Part shown: in pieces, positions 37,614-45,755 of the stretch
Numbering within the stretch: position 1 is the first letter of the stretch
Layout: each line of letters begins with the position of its first letter
Source of the DNA: Campylobacter concisus
Lineage (GTDB): Bacteria; Campylobacterota; Campylobacteria; Campylobacterales; Campylobacteraceae
Length of the DNA: 64,000 nucleotides
Assembly: GCF_003049735.1 (NCBI RefSeq)
Contig: NZ_PIRM01000001.1
Location: forward strand, 372,001-436,000
Direction: 5' to 3'
The notes under the pieces: model-generated
Told to the model about the DNA's origin: nothing
Seen by the model: the letters and a program-made list of their open reading frames with translations, nothing else
Databases searched by the model: none
Made by a program: the position numbers and the translations under genes

Positions 37614-38716
37614 TAGTTATCGCCAAAAAGTGCTTTTAAGTCTTTGATTGGCTCATTATTTTCTGCATTGCTACTAGTTTTTGAGCCAAGCTCATTTAGC
37701 TCGATCTCATAGCCAGTTAGCATGCTTGCTAGGCGGATATTTATGCCGTTTTTGCCGATCGCCTTGCTCTTTTGTTCGCTTGCAAGCGTTACGATTGCCT
37801 TATTTTCTTCGATCTTTACAGATGTGATGATCGCAGGCGCCATAGCGCGAGCCACCAAGATCGCTGGCTCTGTGGTGTATTCGATTGCGTCGATACTCTC
37901 ACCATGAAGCTCTTTGCTTACGGCATTTATCCTAACACCCTTTGTACCGACCGTTGCGCCGACTGGATCGATGTTTGGAGTGGTTGAGATTAGCGCTACT
38001 TTAGCTCTTTCGCCAGGGATCCTCGCACTTCCTTGAATGATGATACCGCCATCTTTTATCTCAGGCACCTCTGAAGTTAGCAGCGCTTCAAGAAATTTAG
38101 GTGAAGTCCTTGAAAGTTCGACCTTTATGCCTAAATTTTTATCTGTAAAAACTTTTCTAATGACCGCTTTTACCACGTCGCCTACTTTAAATTTTTCGCC
38201 TTTTATGCGGTTTTTACGTGGCAAGATGGCACGAAGCTCGTCTATCTCGATAAATGTGTTTTCATCGTTATCGACCCTTACAACTGGGCCAAAGACCATG
38301 TGACCGCTCATTTCATTATATTTTTGTAAAATTTTCTCTTCAACTAGGCGCTGGATGTGATACTCAAGCTCCTTATGAAGCGTTTGAGCTGCGGTTCTGC
38401 CAAGGTTATCAAGGCTTAGCTCATATGTGAGCTCATCTCCGATCTCTACGCCACTATCTATCTTTTTAGCATCTTTTAAGCTTAAGAAGTGCTCATTGTC
38501 TTCAGCAAGCCTCTCATCGTCGTTTGCTACGATTGAAATTTTTTGATAAAGCTTTAAATTTTTATTAGCATCGATGCTCACGTCATACTCATAATTTTCT
38601 CCATAAACCCTTTTTGCAGTATTTATCAAGGCTCTTATAACACGCTCTTTTACATCTTCTATCTCTAAATTTTTCTCATTTGCAATTGACTCGATGATAT
38701 CTGAAATTCTTTCCAT
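37613..38716 (-). CDS. nusA: Transcription termination/antitermination factor NusA
   Basis: 367 residues from the ATG at 38716, chosen because GGAG lies 6-9 bases before it; the open frame extends 20 codons further upstream without family similarity. The RNA polymerase-binding N-terminal domain comes first (ISDIIESIANEKN), then the S1 domain (HMVFGPVVRVDNDENTFIEID, in parts), then KH domains with ISTTPNIDPVGATVGTKGVRI and GKNGINIRLAS. The C-terminal acidic repeats of E. coli NusA are absent, usual outside proteobacteria with short NusA. The GNAT gene starts on its stop codon. Confidence 0.95.
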   Translation of the reverse strand: MERISDIIESIANEKNLEIEDVKERVIRALINTAKRVYGENYEYDVSIDANKNLKLYQKISIVANDDERLAEDNEHFLSLKDAKKIDSGVEIGDELTYELSLDNLGRTAAQTLHKELEYHIQRLVEEKILQKYNEMSGHMVFGPVVRVDNDENTFIEIDELRAILPRKNRIKGEKFKVGDVVKAVIRKVFTDKNLGIKVELSRTSPKFLEALLTSEVPEIKDGGIIIQGSARIPGERAKVALISTTPNIDPVGATVGTKGVRINAVSKELHGESIDAIEYTTEPAILVARAMAPAIITSVKIEENKAIVTLASEQKSKAIGKNGINIRLASMLTGYEIELNELGSKTSSNAENNEPIKDLKALFGDN

Positions 38717-38888
38717 TTTTTCTCCATTGTAACGATAAATTTCGGGGATTTTTCGTGAAGTTTTGAAATTATACATAAGCCATACTTTTAATAACTTTAA
38801 GCTTATTATTAACTTTTATTTAATCCTTTTTTTATGATGTTTTGGATATATTGACCGATTAAAATTTAAGATTTTGAAAGGATTAAAA

Positions 38889-39131
38889 ATGGAGCTAAAA
38901 CTTGCAAGAGCTGAATTAGACGCAAAACCAAAAACGATTTCACTAGAAAAGATAGAGGCAGCTGTCGAAAAAGAGGGTCAGAAAATTTTCTATTTTGATA
39001 AAGAAAACACACACAAACAACTAATCGCCTTAGTCGAGCATTTTGAAGAAAAAGGGCTAAGCGTTTATCACAGAACCGTAAAATACGGGCTAGATGATAG
39101 CGATTATATGTATGAAGTGCATATACTTTAA
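38889..39131 (+). CDS. HP0268-family small nuclease-like protein
   Basis: 80 residues from the ATG at 38889 (AAAGGA seven bases upstream; the frame opens 5 codons earlier at TTG). It matches my memory of H. pylori HP0268, a small protein reported to nick DNA and cut RNA, in length and in layout: a short beta start (ELKLAR), a [25 protein letters not shown] helix block (in parts) and a DYMYEVHIL end. The same gene precedes miaB in H. pylori. The ATG of miaB overlaps its last base. Activity here is inferred from family only. Confidence 0.75.
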   Translation: MELKLARAELDAKPKTISLEKIEAAVEKEGQKIFYFDKENTHKQLIALVEHFEEKGLSVYHRTVKYGLDDSDYMYEVHIL

Positions 39132-40432
39132 TGAGTAAAAAACTCTTTATCCAAACTTTAGGTTGTGCTATGAATGTTCGTGATAGCGAGCATATCATAG
39201 CCGAGCTCTCACAAAAAGAAGACTACTCCTTAACACAAAATATAGAAGAAGCTGATTTAATCCTTATAAATACCTGCTCAGTTCGTGAAAAGCCAGTTCA
39301 TAAGCTCTTTAGCGAGGTTGGCGCCTTTGAAAAAGCCAAAAAAAGAGGAGCTAAAATAGGAGTTTGTGGCTGCACTGCAAGCCATTTGGGTAGCGAAATT
39401 TTTAAGCGCGCGCCTTACGTCGATTTTGTTCTTGGCGCAAGAAATGTCAGCAAGATCACAAAGGCGGTAAATACGCCTAAATTTATCTCAACCGACATCA
39501 ACCACGACGAGAGCGAATACGCATTTGGCGAATTTAGAGGCTCGCCATACAAAAGCCACATCAATATCTCGATCGGTTGCGATAAAAAATGCACCTACTG
39601 CATCGTCCCACATACTAGAGGCGATGAAATTTCCATCCCCTCAAGCCTTATCTTAAAAGAGGTAGAAAAGGCTGCAAAAAGCGGTGCAAAAGAGATATTT
39701 TTACTAGGGCAAAATGTCAATAACTACGGCAAAAGATTTTCAGGCGTGCAAGAAAATATCGATTTTAGCGACCTTTTAGTAAAGATAAGCGAGATAGAGG
39801 GCGTTGAGAGGATAAGATTTACAAGCCCTCACCCGCTTCATATGGATGATAAATTTCTTGAAATTTTCACTAATAACCCAAAAATTTGCAAGTCAATGCA
39901 CATGCCACTTCAAAGCGGAAATACCAAAGTTTTACGCGAGATGAAGCGCGGATACACGAAAGAGTGGTTTTTAGACCGTGCGCTAAGACTTAGAAAGATG
40001 TGTCCAGATGTGAGCATCTCAACTGATATCATCGTCGCATTTCCAGGCGAGAGTGATAGCGAGTTTGAAGATACGATGGACGTGCTTGAGCAAGTTAGAT
40101 TTGAGCAAATTTTTAGTTTTAAGTATTCGCCTCGTCCGCTTACAAAGGCAGCTACTTTTACAAATCAAATAGATGATAAAACCGCTTCAGAAAGGCTTAC
40201 TCGCCTACAAAATCGCCACAATGAAATTTTAGACGAGATCGTGGCGGCACAAAAAGATAAAATTTTTGATGTATATTTTGAAGAGCTAAGAGCAAATGGC
40301 GGCGTTGCTGGGCGAAGTTTTAATAACTTTTTAGTTCAAGTTGATGGCAGCGAAGAGCTTCTTGGCACTACACAAAAAATCAAGATCACAAACCCAAAAC
40401 GAATGGTTTTGTATGGCGAGCTGCAAATTTAA
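39131..40432 (+). CDS. miaB: tRNA-2-methylthio-N6-dimethylallyladenosine synthase
   Basis: 433 residues. MiaB methylthiolates i6A37 in tRNAs reading UNN codons. Cluster cysteines: C11 (TLGCAMN), the Cys of NTCSVREKP and of CGCTASH; radical SAM triad CDKKCTYC near residue 150, followed by VPHTRGDE. The C-terminal TRAM-like region is [14 protein letters not shown]... [14 protein letters not shown] and SVREKP mark MiaB versus MtaB and RimO. It overlaps the HP0268-like gene by a base and the acyltransferase by 20 bases. Confidence 0.95.
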   Translation: MSKKLFIQTLGCAMNVRDSEHIIAELSQKEDYSLTQNIEEADLILINTCSVREKPVHKLFSEVGAFEKAKKRGAKIGVCGCTASHLGSEIFKRAPYVDFVLGARNVSKITKAVNTPKFISTDINHDESEYAFGEFRGSPYKSHINISIGCDKKCTYCIVPHTRGDEISIPSSLILKEVEKAAKSGAKEIFLLGQNVNNYGKRFSGVQENIDFSDLLVKISEIEGVERIRFTSPHPLHMDDKFLEIFTNNPKICKSMHMPLQSGNTKVLREMKRGYTKEWFLDRALRLRKMCPDVSISTDIIVAFPGESDSEFEDTMDVLEQVRFEQIFSFKYSPRPLTKAATFTNQIDDKTASERLTRLQNRHNEILDEIVAAQKDKIFDVYFEELRANGGVAGRSFNNFLVQVDGSEELLGTTQKIKITNPKRMVLYGELQI

Positions 40433-41192
40433 AAGTGCCCTTGAAAAGCTCGCCCTAAGCGTTGGCGTCTTTTTCATCTACATTTTGATGTGGCTCATTT
40501 TTTTAACCTGCAAAAAGAGCTACACTCCAAATTTCTTACCACAAAATGGCTGCGTTGTCGTCTTTTGGCACGGCAGGCTTAGCTTTATGAGCTTTGCTTA
40601 CAGACGCTGGTGGAGCAGTCAAAATAGAAAACAAGGCAAGGTGATAATCAGCGACCACAAAGATGGCGAGCTAATCACCAGAATAATCAAATTGTTTGGC
40701 ATCGGCACCATTAGAGGCAGCAGCTCAAAAGGCGGCGCAAGAGCACTGATAGAAGCTTTAAGAGAGATAAAGCAAGGCCACGACGTCATCATCACGCCAG
40801 ATGGTCCAAGAGGACCAAGGCACAGCGTGGCAGACGGAGCTGCGGTGATCGCACAAAAGTCATCTTGCGAAATTTATGCTCTAAATTTTGAAGCAAGCTC
40901 GTTTTGGGAGTTTAAAAGCTGGGATAATATGATACTTCCAAAGCCATTTTCAACTATAGATTTTAGCCTCTCAGCTCCTTTTAGTGTGGAAAATTTGGAG
41001 CAAAAAGATGCAAAAGAGAAGATACAGAATGAGCTTTGGCAAGCCTCACAAAATGATGGTGGCAAAAGCGTGGAGCAAAACCAAGAGGATTTTAGATCAA
41101 ATTTAAAAATTTGGTGGAAAAAGTATGCGCATAAAAATCCACAAATCAGCGACGAGATAAGAGAAATTTTGGATGAAATTTATGAAAAATAA
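40413..41192 (+). CDS. DUF374 / lysophospholipid acyltransferase-like protein
   Basis: 259 residues from the ATG at 40413, overlapping miaB by 20 bases. N-terminal helix at about 12-32 ([17 protein letters not shown]), then the DUF374 domain: [16 protein letters not shown] (the His in place of HxxxxD), [34 protein letters not shown] (in parts) and the phosphate-binding [17 protein letters not shown]. The family is thought to acylate lipids at the inner membrane, perhaps lipid A or phospholipid, without proof. It overlaps the next gene by about 20 bases, so the three are co-translated. Confidence 0.82.
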   Translation: MASCKFKSALEKLALSVGVFFIYILMWLIFLTCKKSYTPNFLPQNGCVVVFWHGRLSFMSFAYRRWWSSQNRKQGKVIISDHKDGELITRIIKLFGIGTIRGSSSKGGARALIEALREIKQGHDVIITPDGPRGPRHSVADGAAVIAQKSSCEIYALNFEASSFWEFKSWDNMILPKPFSTIDFSLSAPFSVENLEQKDAKEKIQNELWQASQNDGGKSVEQNQEDFRSNLKIWWKKYAHKNPQISDEIREILDEIYEK

Positions 41193-41628
41193 ACTATCTA
41201 TTTTTATAGCCATCTTTCTAATTGTTTTATTCGGACTATTTTTTTATAGCGACAACTCCTACAAACTCGCCCTTGAAGCAAAATTTTTATACGAAAACAA
41301 AGAATACGAAAAGGCCTTAAATTTAAGCCAAAAAGCACTTGATATAGATATTTATAACAAAATGGCAAATACTGTGCTAAATCAAAGCAAGGCTGCTATC
41401 AAATTTAGCTCATACATAAAAAATGGCAAAGAGTATCTTGAGCGTATCAAAAAAATGAGCCAAAGTAGCGTCAGCAAGGCTGATAGTGAGCGCATTAAGA
41501 TGATGTGTGATGTGATGATAGAGGATTTTGACGACCTTAAAAACTCGGCCCTACTTGATAATGAACTAAAAAATGAAGCTTTAAATACAAAAGAGATTTT
41601 CGTTAAGCTTAAAAACGAGCTGTTTTAA
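41173..41628 (+). CDS. Membrane-anchored TPR-like protein, unknown function
   Basis: 151 residues (ATG 41173; a second ATG at 41182 is possible). One TM helix near 10-26 (FIAIFLIVLFGLFFYS) is followed by a helix pair that looks like a single TPR (LALEAKFLYENKEYEKALN then LSQKALDIDIYNKMAN) and a coiled-coil tail. No enzyme motif is present. It overlaps the acyltransferase and stands 60 bases before the PilM-like gene, so it may be the first gene of that membrane module. A role as an assembly or anchoring factor is inference. Confidence 0.68.
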   Translation: MKFMKNKLSIFIAIFLIVLFGLFFYSDNSYKLALEAKFLYENKEYEKALNLSQKALDIDIYNKMANTVLNQSKAAIKFSSYIKNGKEYLERIKKMSQSSVSKADSERIKMMCDVMIEDFDDLKNSALLDNELKNEALNTKEIFVKLKNELF

Positions 41629-41688
41629 ACTTATTTAATCCCTTTTTAGCTACCATAACGAAAATTATGCACTAAATTTAGGAGATTT

Positions 41689-42693
41689 ATGTCTTTTAGC
41701 GTTAAAAAGCTTTTTTCTAACCTTTTTTTAAGCGTCGTGTTGGAGGGCAATGAGTGCATATTCTTCGGTCAGGTCTTTAGAAATGGCAAACTTTTAAAAA
41801 CCATAAACGCCAAATTTACAGATATAAATATCGATAATATCGATGAGAAAATCATAAAATACATAGAAGAGCAAGAAAAAGCATATTTTGGCGTATATGT
41901 CTCAGTTTTTTTTAACGACGACTCGCAAGGCGCGCTTCCTAGTGTTAGCTTCGATGAATACAAAAAATTTAATATAAATGCTAAAAATCTTACAAGCCTT
42001 ATCATGCAGAATAGTTGGAGTATTTATGCAAATTTAAACGCTATAAAAAAATATAAAAATTTATTTGGACAAGATAGTGTAGATCTCATCTACTCACCTA
42101 TTGCCCTACTCTTTCACGAGCTTTTAAAACGCGGAATTTCTCCAAAAACTACACTTTATCTTTATATCCATGCACATTCGTTTACGCTTGCGATCTTTAA
42201 AGATAAACAAATGAAGTTATCCACTTTTTTAAATATGGCTGGCGTTGAAGAAACCAACCAGGAAGCTGAAAGCCTAAAAGAAGAAGATATAACAGATATT
42301 GACAACTTAATCATTAAAGAAGAAAATGACGCAACATCGCTTGATGATTTTAAAAGTTTAGATGATTTTTTAAGTGATGATAAACCAAAAGAATTTGAAG
42401 ATCTAAATTATGAACTAAATATGCCAGTTTCTACAAATGTAGAAAAATCGGTTGCTATTTTTGGGTATGACATGAAGATGTTTGATTACATCGTAAAGGC
42501 TGTAAAAGAATTTTACGAAAATCCTCTCTACGGCGGCGATTTTATTGAACAAATAATTGTTTTTGAAAACACAAAAACAAGTGCAACCTTTTTGCAATAT
42601 CTGCAATCTGAGCTTTTAGTGGAGACTTCGGTGTATCCAGTGAATACAAATCATATTATGAATGAAATCATGCAAGAAGAGATAATATTATGA
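41689..42693 (+). CDS. PilM/CtsX-like cytoplasmic protein of a T2SS/T4P-type module
   Basis: 334 residues without membrane segments. The N-terminal ~180 residues carry repeated beta-strand patterns (VVLEGNECIFFGQVFRNGK, YFGVYVSVFF and LYLYIHAHSFTLAIF) as in the actin-like PilM/GspL cytoplasmic domains. Then comes a linker of strong acidic bias (about 185-245, with TDIDNLIIKEEND and LDDFLSDD), and a C-terminal domain. The classical actin-like nucleotide motifs are not clear. It is directly followed (ATGA overlap) by a bitopic PilN-like gene and a PilO-like gene. C. jejuni natural transformation uses such a set (cts genes); which cts gene this equals I cannot say. Confidence 0.6.
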   Translation: MSFSVKKLFSNLFLSVVLEGNECIFFGQVFRNGKLLKTINAKFTDINIDNIDEKIIKYIEEQEKAYFGVYVSVFFNDDSQGALPSVSFDEYKKFNINAKNLTSLIMQNSWSIYANLNAIKKYKNLFGQDSVDLIYSPIALLFHELLKRGISPKTTLYLYIHAHSFTLAIFKDKQMKLSTFLNMAGVEETNQEAESLKEEDITDIDNLIIKEENDATSLDDFKSLDDFLSDDKPKEFEDLNYELNMPVSTNVEKSVAIFGYDMKMFDYIVKAVKEFYENPLYGGDFIEQIIVFENTKTSATFLQYLQSELLVETSVYPVNTNHIMNEIMQEEIIL

Positions 42694-43211
42694 GATTTAG
42701 CTTTATTGCTCCGGAACCAAGACCACTTATATCTATCTTTAGCAAAATTTGGCTAAGCCTTATAAGCTTTGTGTTTGTGGCTCTTTTGGCAACAAATTTC
42801 TTTATACTTTACAAAAATTATTCAATTGAAAAAAATATAAATTTTTTATCAAATGAGCAAAAAGAACTTAGTCAAAAAATAGTCACAACAGATGAAATTT
42901 CAGCTAAACTCGCCGTACAAATAGAATCTGCAAATGATATTTTCACATCAAATTCTATTCTCAAGCAAAGCTTGCACAATCTTTTTGATCTAGTGCCTGA
43001 CAGTATAACGCTTGAAGAGGTTTTTATGGATAAAAACTCACTCATCATTCGTGGTATAACGCCGACAAAAGATGTATTTAATCAGCTTCTAGCTTCACCT
43101 TTAAGATCTATTTTTACGACTTCAAATACTAGCTTTTATCAAAGTAAAAACGGCTGGTACGGCTTTATAAGCACAAACAAAATTGGTAATTCTGAGGGAT
43201 ATAATGAGTAA
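42690..43211 (+). CDS. PilN/GspL-like bitopic inner-membrane protein
   Basis: 173 residues. A single TM helix (about 22-46, WLSLISFVFVALLATNFFIL) follows a short cytoplasmic N-terminus beginning MRFSFIAPEPRP, the pattern by which PilN binds PilM. Periplasmic part: coiled coil about 50-90, then a ferredoxin-like domain (LHNLFDLVPDSITLEEVFM, SLIIRGITPTKDVFNQLLAS, in parts). This layout is that of PilN. Its ATG overlaps the stop of the PilM-like gene by 4 bases. Sequence similarity to known PilN is too weak for me to prove. Confidence 0.68.
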   Translation: MRFSFIAPEPRPLISIFSKIWLSLISFVFVALLATNFFILYKNYSIEKNINFLSNEQKELSQKIVTTDEISAKLAVQIESANDIFTSNSILKQSLHNLFDLVPDSITLEEVFMDKNSLIIRGITPTKDVFNQLLASPLRSIFTTSNTSFYQSKNGWYGFISTNKIGNSEGYNE

Positions 43212-43740
43212 AAAAGATACGAGCTTAGAAAAAATAGATCCCGTCAAGCTTTTACTTTTTATATTTGCTTTTATTATAGTTTGTTTCATTATGATATTTG
43301 GCTTTATCGTACCAAATATAAAAGAATTTAAAAGCCTAACTAGACAAAATTATTCACAGACCTCATCTTATACAAAAGTAAAAAATGAATTTGAAGCTAA
43401 TTTTAAAGCCCTTGAAGCAACCAAACAAAAAGATGGAGCTATCATTTCAGCTTTTGAAACTAAATTTGATAAAGATAAATTTATAGAATTTGCCTCTAAA
43501 TTTTTCAGTGAAGTAAGACTTAGTAAAATAGAAGAAAGTGATAATAACGCTAGTGAGAAATTTTTCAGATTTCGCCTAAATGTAACTAGCTCTCTAAGGA
43601 CACCACAAAAATTTTATGACTTTTTAGATGCGCTTAGTAGCTATGACAGTATCGTAAAGACCGAATTTCCTATCGTCATGAAAGGCGAAAAGGATAAAAT
43701 CCATACTACTTTTAATATAAAAGTTTTTGGATTGAAGTAA
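43204..43740 (+). CDS. PilO/GspM-like bitopic inner-membrane protein
   Basis: 178 residues from the ATG at 43204, which has GAGGGA in front and overlaps the PilN-like stop by 8 bases (the frame is open from 43183). One TM helix near 18-40 (LLLFIFAFIIVCFIMIFGFIV), a coiled coil (about 45-80), and a C-terminal alpha/beta domain with FFRFRLNVTSSLRTPQKFYDFLDALSSYDSIV (in parts), as in PilO. It is the last of the module: a decayed dehydratase locus follows 93 bases later, so secretin, ATPase and polytopic membrane genes are not next to it. Confidence 0.68.
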   Translation: MSKKDTSLEKIDPVKLLLFIFAFIIVCFIMIFGFIVPNIKEFKSLTRQNYSQTSSYTKVKNEFEANFKALEATKQKDGAIISAFETKFDKDKFIEFASKFFSEVRLSKIEESDNNASEKFFRFRLNVTSSLRTPQKFYDFLDALSSYDSIVKTEFPIVMKGEKDKIHTTFNIKVFGLK

Positions 43741-43833
43741 AATTTTAGATTTCATTTAATAAAAAGCTACAAACAGATAACATTTCTCTCAAGTTCTTAG
43801 TTATAGAAATCATATTTTTATAGACATAAATTT

Positions 43834-44390
43834 ATGTATTTCATCGGTATTGATATAAGCTCAACATCTACAAAAGTAGCAATACTAGATAATCAAGATA
43901 ATTTTTGTGATCTATTTTTGTTATCAAGTAGTTTTAGTGTCATAAAAATAGTACGCGATATAAAAGAAATTTTAGAACAAAAAGGCTATCAATATGCCTC
44001 GATCGTAGCTACTGAATATAGAGCAGAAGCGGATGTAGTAGCTTTTGAAAGCTGTACAGGAACTACAAATTTTAAAAATAATATGAGTACACAAGGTAAC
44101 CTTGTAGAAAATATCGCCAAACGTTACTTAAAGACGCCCCTCTTCTGTAATGTACAAAAACGACGCAATATCTGATGCTATTAAAAATTTGTAGATGAAT
44201 ATAAAGCAGATAGTGCAACAGATATCGTTTTAAGCGGCTGTCACACTTATGCAATAGAAACAAACAAGATAAAAGAAGCTAGTAAAGAAGCTGGTGCAAG
44301 CTATATGAGCCTTGAGGACTGACTACCCCCAAACAAGATGTTGTCCGGATTTGCACACATTTGAAGGCATTTTTAGAATTTCTCGAATAA
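43834..44390 (+). pseudogene. Remnant of a 2-hydroxyacyl-CoA dehydratase activase/dehydratase locus
   Basis: 43834-44040 codes for an activase N-terminus (BadF/BcrA family): MYFIGIDISSTSTKVAILD, then a helix KDIKEILEQKGY-like and SIVATEYRAEA. After about 75 residues it jumps to the C-terminal end of the dehydratase subunit: ENIAKRYLKTP at 44098-44135, MYKNDAISDAIKN in another frame at 44150-44190, VDEYKADSATDIVLSGCHTYAIE in a third (44190-44260), and PKQDVVRIC..FLEFLE then TAA at 44388-44390 in a fourth stretch. At least three frameshifts and an internal deletion of over 1 kb are needed to explain this. It is a degraded locus, not an active gene; the short open frame at 43834-44175 is only part of it. 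Confidence 0.72.
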
Positions 44391-44404
44391 AACATCAAAT
44401 TTTA

Positions 44405-44426
44405 AAAGACTCAAAAAAGAGCCTTT
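44405..44426 (-). terminator. Possible terminator for the Sel1 lipoprotein genes
   Basis: AAAGACTC (44405-44412) and GAGCCTTT (44419-44426) form an 8-bp stem with one G-T pair, loop of six A, placed about 40 bases after the lipoprotein stop on the minus strand and followed there by TTTTAAAATTT. Confidence 0.45.
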
Positions 44427-44467
44427 GTTGATTTATTGCGAATTTTTAGAATAGTATTTTGCTAGTA

Positions 44468-45091
44468 TTACTTTTTATCCACGCATTTGCCAAGCTGACA
44501 AGCTCTTTTGTAAAGTGCGTCTGCTTTTGCTTCATCGCCGCTTAGCTTTGCAAGCAAAAAGCATGACTGAGCATACTCAAGCTCGCAGCTCTTAGCCAAA
44601 AGCCTTAGCACTCTAGCCTCAGCCTTGTTTCTATCTATCTTATGAGTTTTTAAATTTTCGCTTTCGATGTAAGACTTTAGCCCCATTGCTTCGTTATAGC
44701 AGCCAACGCCATCACCGCTATCACAAGCTAGTTTATATAGTCTTAAGGCTTTTTCCATATCTTTTTGCTCATCAACAAGCCCTTGCTCATAAATTTGACC
44801 CAAATTAGAACAAGCCGTCGCAAGACCAGCATTGCAAGCCTTTTCGTAGTAGCCTTTTGCTTTTACAAAGTCCTTTTCGTTACTAAAATTTACGGCTAAA
44901 TTGTTGCAGTCGATGCTATTTCCACTTTCACAATTTTGTATCATCTTCTCTTTTTCAAGCTCAAGACGCTCTGCCCTCGCCTCTTCATCACTTTGCCAAA
45001 AGCCAAAGCTTACCATCTTTTGCCACGACCAGCAACCACCAAGCATAAAGCCCATAGCCAAAATAAGACCAAAATTTAAGACCTTTTTCAC
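44468..45091 (-). CDS. Sel1-repeat lipoprotein
   Basis: 207 residues. The signal peptide ends in the lipobox MLGGC (Cys20). From about residue 55 on there are four Sel1-like (TPR-related) helix pairs of about 36 residues with paired cysteines: CNNLAVNFSNEKDFVKAKGYYEKAC, CSNLGQIYEQG, CYNEAMGLK and CFLLAKLSG (given in parts). Cysteine-rich Sel1 lipoproteins (HcpA-type in Helicobacter) are secreted or outer-membrane proteins with beta-lactamase-like or host-interaction roles in that genus; the role here is unknown. It directly follows the second Sel1 gene. Confidence 0.82.
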   Translation of the reverse strand: MKKVLNFGLILAMGFMLGGCWSWQKMVSFGFWQSDEEARAERLELEKEKMIQNCESGNSIDCNNLAVNFSNEKDFVKAKGYYEKACNAGLATACSNLGQIYEQGLVDEQKDMEKALRLYKLACDSGDGVGCYNEAMGLKSYIESENLKTHKIDRNKAEARVLRLLAKSCELEYAQSCFLLAKLSGDEAKADALYKRACQLGKCVDKK

Positions 45092-45745
45092 TTACATTCC
45101 TAGCTTTGTACCTAGTCTTTTCATCTGCGGGCATGCCTTGCTTAGCCCACGAAAGCAAGCAACTTTATAAATTCCATAAGCCCTTTTTTCGTCTTTATTG
45201 ACACCAAGACCAAGCTCGTACATCGCTCCGATATTGGCACAACTTGGCAAATCGCCAGCATTGCATGCATTTGTATAAGCTTGCATTGCTAAGTAATAAT
45301 CTAGCTTAACGATCTCGCCTTTTCTATAAGCATTGCCTAAATGATAGCAAGCTTGCATGCCTCCGCCATTGCAACTTTCTTTATAAATTGAAATTGCCTT
45401 TTTTGGATTTTTTTTAACTCCAAGTCCAAGCTCATAAAGAGTGCCCAAATTTGCACAACCGACTTGCACCTTAGCATCGCAAGCTTTTTTATAATTTGTT
45501 AAAGCATTTTCATATTCTTTTAAAAGCTCGTAATTTACACCCAAATCGTTGCAAGCTTCCGCATCGCCTTCTTCGCATTTTGGTATTAAAATTTCGATCG
45601 CATTTCTTGAAATTTGCTCTTTATTTTGCACTATTTTTTCATCCTTTGGTTGCTGCCACGAATCATCTTGTTTTTGTCCTACACCAATCACGTTTAAGCA
45701 GCCAGTGAAAAATAAAGCCGATAAAAGCAATAAATATTTTTTCAT
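45092..45745 (-). CDS. Sel1-repeat lipoprotein, tandem to its neighbour
   Basis: 217 residues from the ATG at 45745, preferred because AAAAGG lies six to nine bases upstream (the frame is open to 45778 and overlaps the RclA-like gene). Lipobox FTGC at Cys16. Four Sel1-type repeats with CNDLGVNYELL, CANLGTLYELGLGV, CYHLGNAYRKG and CANIGAMYELGLGV, each preceded by a Lys-Ala-Cys or Asn-Ala-Cys pair. It resembles the next gene downstream (44468-45091) enough to suggest tandem duplication with divergence. The product should be lipidated and periplasmic. Ends with no gap before that gene. Confidence 0.8.
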   Translation of the reverse strand: MKKYLLLLSALFFTGCLNVIGVGQKQDDSWQQPKDEKIVQNKEQISRNAIEILIPKCEEGDAEACNDLGVNYELLKEYENALTNYKKACDAKVQVGCANLGTLYELGLGVKKNPKKAISIYKESCNGGGMQACYHLGNAYRKGEIVKLDYYLAMQAYTNACNAGDLPSCANIGAMYELGLGVNKDEKRAYGIYKVACFRGLSKACPQMKRLGTKLGM

Positions 45746-45755
45746 TCTTTTCCTT

